Assembly: GCA_040757115.1 (NCBI GenBank)
Contig: JBFLYA010000226.1
Location: forward strand, 1-5,956
Length of the DNA: 5,956 bases
DNA from: a bacterium
Lineage (GTDB): Bacteria; UBA9089; CG2-30-40-21; SBAY01
Reading direction: 5' to 3'
The notes under the pieces were generated by a model. It did no database searches, was not told where the DNA came from, and saw only the letters and a list, made by a program, of their open reading frames with translations. Positions within the stretch are counted from its first letter, which is position 1; every line of letters starts with the position of its first letter. The position numbers were made by a program, and so were the translations under genes. Positions 4,489 through 5,956 of this stretch are shown in pieces.

Positions 4489-5651
4489 GAGTATCTCTTC
4501 TTTAACCAGAGTTTAAAAATAGGGTCAGTGAACTCGTATAAGCCCTTATCCTGTTTTAAAAGAATGCCTTTATCTATGAAATATTCGATATATCGGCTTA
4601 TAAGATTAGAATTGCTTTTGGTTGTCTGACATATCTCTTTTGGAGTATGAAGGTTATGCACAGCCATTGCACAAATTATGCCTTTTTCCTTATCGCTGAA
4701 GGACTTAAATTCCTCAAAAAAGAGTATATCGCCTTCTTGAGCAAGAAAATCTCCGAATGCCTTTTGCACCAGTTCCTGGTTTATTATCTTCTCTCCTGTT
4801 CTGTTCAATTCCCTTCCAATAAATTGGACATAAAAGGGTATGCCTTTGGTGAGCTTATACAACTCTTCCAGTGCCTCTTCCTTTATCTCACCCTGTATAT
4901 TCCGTATCATCAAAGCTCTGACCACTGAAATGTCAAAAGGGCCGATATGCCTTATTACAAACTGCCTGTAAAAAGCCGCAGATGGGGAAAGCACTGCGAC
5001 ATCCATCGTTCTTCTTATAGAACCCGATACACAGAGGATAGTTCTGGTCAAGTCTTCCTGGATAGTCCTTATTTTCTTGATGATGCCTTCACCGAGTTTT
5101 GTTCCGTTTTTTACATCCATAATTGAAGGGAATTCATCCAGGATTAAGACCAATCTCAGGTTAAGTTCCTCAGCAAGTCTTTCAGCAAATTCAAAGACTT
5201 TTTTCACCAGAAGATTTATATCCATCTCCCCTTTTTTGCCTGCGGCCAGTGAAATTTCAATATCTTCAAAGATACTTATCTTAACATCAATCGTCTTCAG
5301 AAAATCAAAAAACTTTGTTGCCGGGACCTTGAGGATATGTGCTATCTTATACTTTAAAGAGAGTCTCTTTTTCACAGCTTCAATAATAGAGATAGTAATC
5401 TGGTTGCAGAGGTCAACAGCGGTATTTTCAATAATATCCCAGAGTGAAAAATAGACAGCAACAATATCGTCTCTTTGGTTTAATCTTCTCGCCACTTCCT
5501 TGAGGATAGAGGTTTTACCAATTCTCCTTGGTCCAACCAGGGCATATCCCATTCTTACTTTCTCATCCGTGAGGGTTTGAAGCATTTCTTCAAGGATATC
5601 TTCTCGATCAACAAAATCTTCCTCTGTTGCTGGCTGTAGTGTAAAACTCAT
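4473..5651 (-). CDS. AAA/STAND-type ATPase with C-terminal winged helix (archaeal ATPase_2-like)
   Basis: The predicted cytoplasmic protein has 392 residues. It opens with the F-x-x-R-E signature of this P-loop group (FVDRE, 13-17). Walker A GPRRIGKTS (40-48), Walker B LVLILDE (167-173) and a sensor strand ILCVSGS (205-211) follow. A helical lid lies at about 225-310. A winged helix (about 320-380) ends in FTDPIFKLWLKKRY, the DP-x4-W segment common in these proteins. Many relatives carry a DUF234 nuclease-like domain after that motif; here the protein stops at once, its last residues (PTIL) being encoded by a palindromic repeat, so it could be natural or clipped. The biological role of these ATPases is largely unknown; links to mobile elements or conflict systems are often suggested. 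The ATG at 5651 has AAAAGGAG (5660-5667) with an 8-nt spacer and a consensus promoter. The truncated sigma54 activator follows 39 nt downstream on the same strand. Confidence 0.9.
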   Translation of the reverse strand: MSFTLQPATEEDFVDREDILEEMLQTLTDEKVRMGYALVGPRRIGKTSILKEVARRLNQRDDIVAVYFSLWDIIENTAVDLCNQITISIIEAVKKRLSLKYKIAHILKVPATKFFDFLKTIDVKISIFEDIEISLAAGKKGEMDINLLVKKVFEFAERLAEELNLRLVLILDEFPSIMDVKNGTKLGEGIIKKIRTIQEDLTRTILCVSGSIRRTMDVAVLSPSAAFYRQFVIRHIGPFDISVVRALMIRNIQGEIKEEALEELYKLTKGIPFYVQFIGRELNRTGEKIINQELVQKAFGDFLAQEGDILFFEEFKSFSDKEKGIICAMAVHNLHTPKEICQTTKSNSNLISRYIEYFIDKGILLKQDKGLYEFTDPIFKLWLKKRYSPTIL

Positions 5652-5751
5652 CTATGATACTCCTTTTTTAACAAAAGTGCTTTATGTCCTGACGCAATTG
5701 ACAACTTCGGAACAGGTGATATTTTACAGGTTACCAATCTGCCCATTCTTA

Positions 5752-5780
5752 ATTATATACCCTTGTGAGGCTATTGTCAA
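5752..5780 (-). promoter_or_regulatory. Perfect-consensus sigma70 promoter of the ATPase gene
   Basis: The minus strand reads TTGACA (5780-5775), exactly 17 bp, then TATAAT (5757-5752), identical to consensus in both boxes. Transcription would begin near 5745, giving a leader of about 94 nt. Such a promoter predicts strong constitutive expression unless a repressor acts. Confidence 0.88.
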
Positions 5781-5956
5781 GCATTCTTTTCAGAACGGGT
5801 GTATGTAAAATTTGTGGGTAACTTTTAACACCTCTATTTTTATCAATTTCCTCCAAAGAGCAAAATGCAAAAAGCAAATATAAAAATTACATATCAAAAT
5901 GTAAAATTATCTCTTTCCTTTCAGCGTTAAAATACTTGAAGCAAAGATATTACCAA
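5781..5956. other. AT-rich region upstream of the ATPase promoter
   Basis: No coding region can be supported. It contains the TTGTGGGTAA word (5812-5821) shared with 69-78 and an A-rich periodic piece. The region is cut by the window edge, so a gene beginning beyond 5956 cannot be assessed. Confidence 0.5.
5861..5916. repeat. A-rich periodic element (GCAAAAN / TCAAAAT words)
   Basis: The run contains GCAAAATGCAAAAAGCAAAT and later ATCAAAATGTAAAAT, giving short A-tracts roughly every 7-9 nt. A small stem TTACAT-ATCAAA-ATGTAA lies at 5887-5904. It resembles low-complexity intergenic repeats that accompany the other elements here, and phased A-tracts upstream of a strong promoter could bend DNA. 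Confidence 0.45.

Noticed and set aside
5077-5454. Plus-strand open frame of 125 codons opposite the ATPase
   Set aside because: It is Ser/Phe/Ile-rich antisense translation of a clear P-loop ATPase and has no promoter or ribosome binding site. Frames at 3441-3635, 4060-4386, 4420-4629 and 4647-4928 are rejected for the same reason.
5699-5725. Plus-strand TTGACA with a weak -10 (ATTTTA) 17 nt later
   Set aside because: The -10 box is poor and no plus-strand gene follows within the window.

Overview
The window looks like chromosomal DNA of an uncultivated, probably Gram-negative bacterium. It has bacterial sigma70 promoters, strong Shine-Dalgarno sites and a sigma54-dependent regulator. Its intergenic spacers are unusually full of short 9-10 nt periodic elements and palindromes. 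I recall such spacers from several candidate phyla and deltaproteobacteria-like sediment or groundwater lineages, but no gene here fixes the taxon.

Layout. Positions 1-265: intergenic, with two small palindromes. 266-1117 (minus): tandem-domain universal stress protein. 1118-1497: divergent intergenic region with a near-consensus promoter for each side, an imperfect inverted repeat centred between the two -35 boxes, and two periodic repeats in the plus-strand leader. 1498-2445 (plus): TauE/SafE-type membrane permease starting at TTG. 2495-2914 (plus): small three-helix membrane protein, probably co-transcribed with it. 2915-3335: a spacer made largely of repeat pieces, including a long hairpin with GTCAGACC arms. 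3336-4433 (minus): an NtrC-type sigma54 activator that has lost almost all of its receiver domain. 4473-5651 (minus): STAND/archaeal-type AAA ATPase with a C-terminal winged helix. 5652-5956: leader and perfect-consensus promoter of the ATPase gene, then an A-rich repeat.

Functionally, the permease and small membrane protein form a likely two-gene transport unit for a sulfur oxyanion or related organic anion. It is divergently transcribed from a stress protein and may share an operator with it. The ATPase and the truncated activator lie on the same strand 39 bases apart, but repeat material fills the junction, so this arrangement looks like the product of a rearrangement, not an old operon.

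The most interesting point is that the first 17 codons of the truncated activator are mostly a copy of an intergenic repeat (three 9-nt units plus TGAATAGTTAC). The repeat has replaced the receiver domain up to the residue before its conserved Lys-Pro. A related copy lies in inverse orientation just beyond the gene's other end. I do not see a defence system, CRISPR array, complete mobile element or RNA gene.
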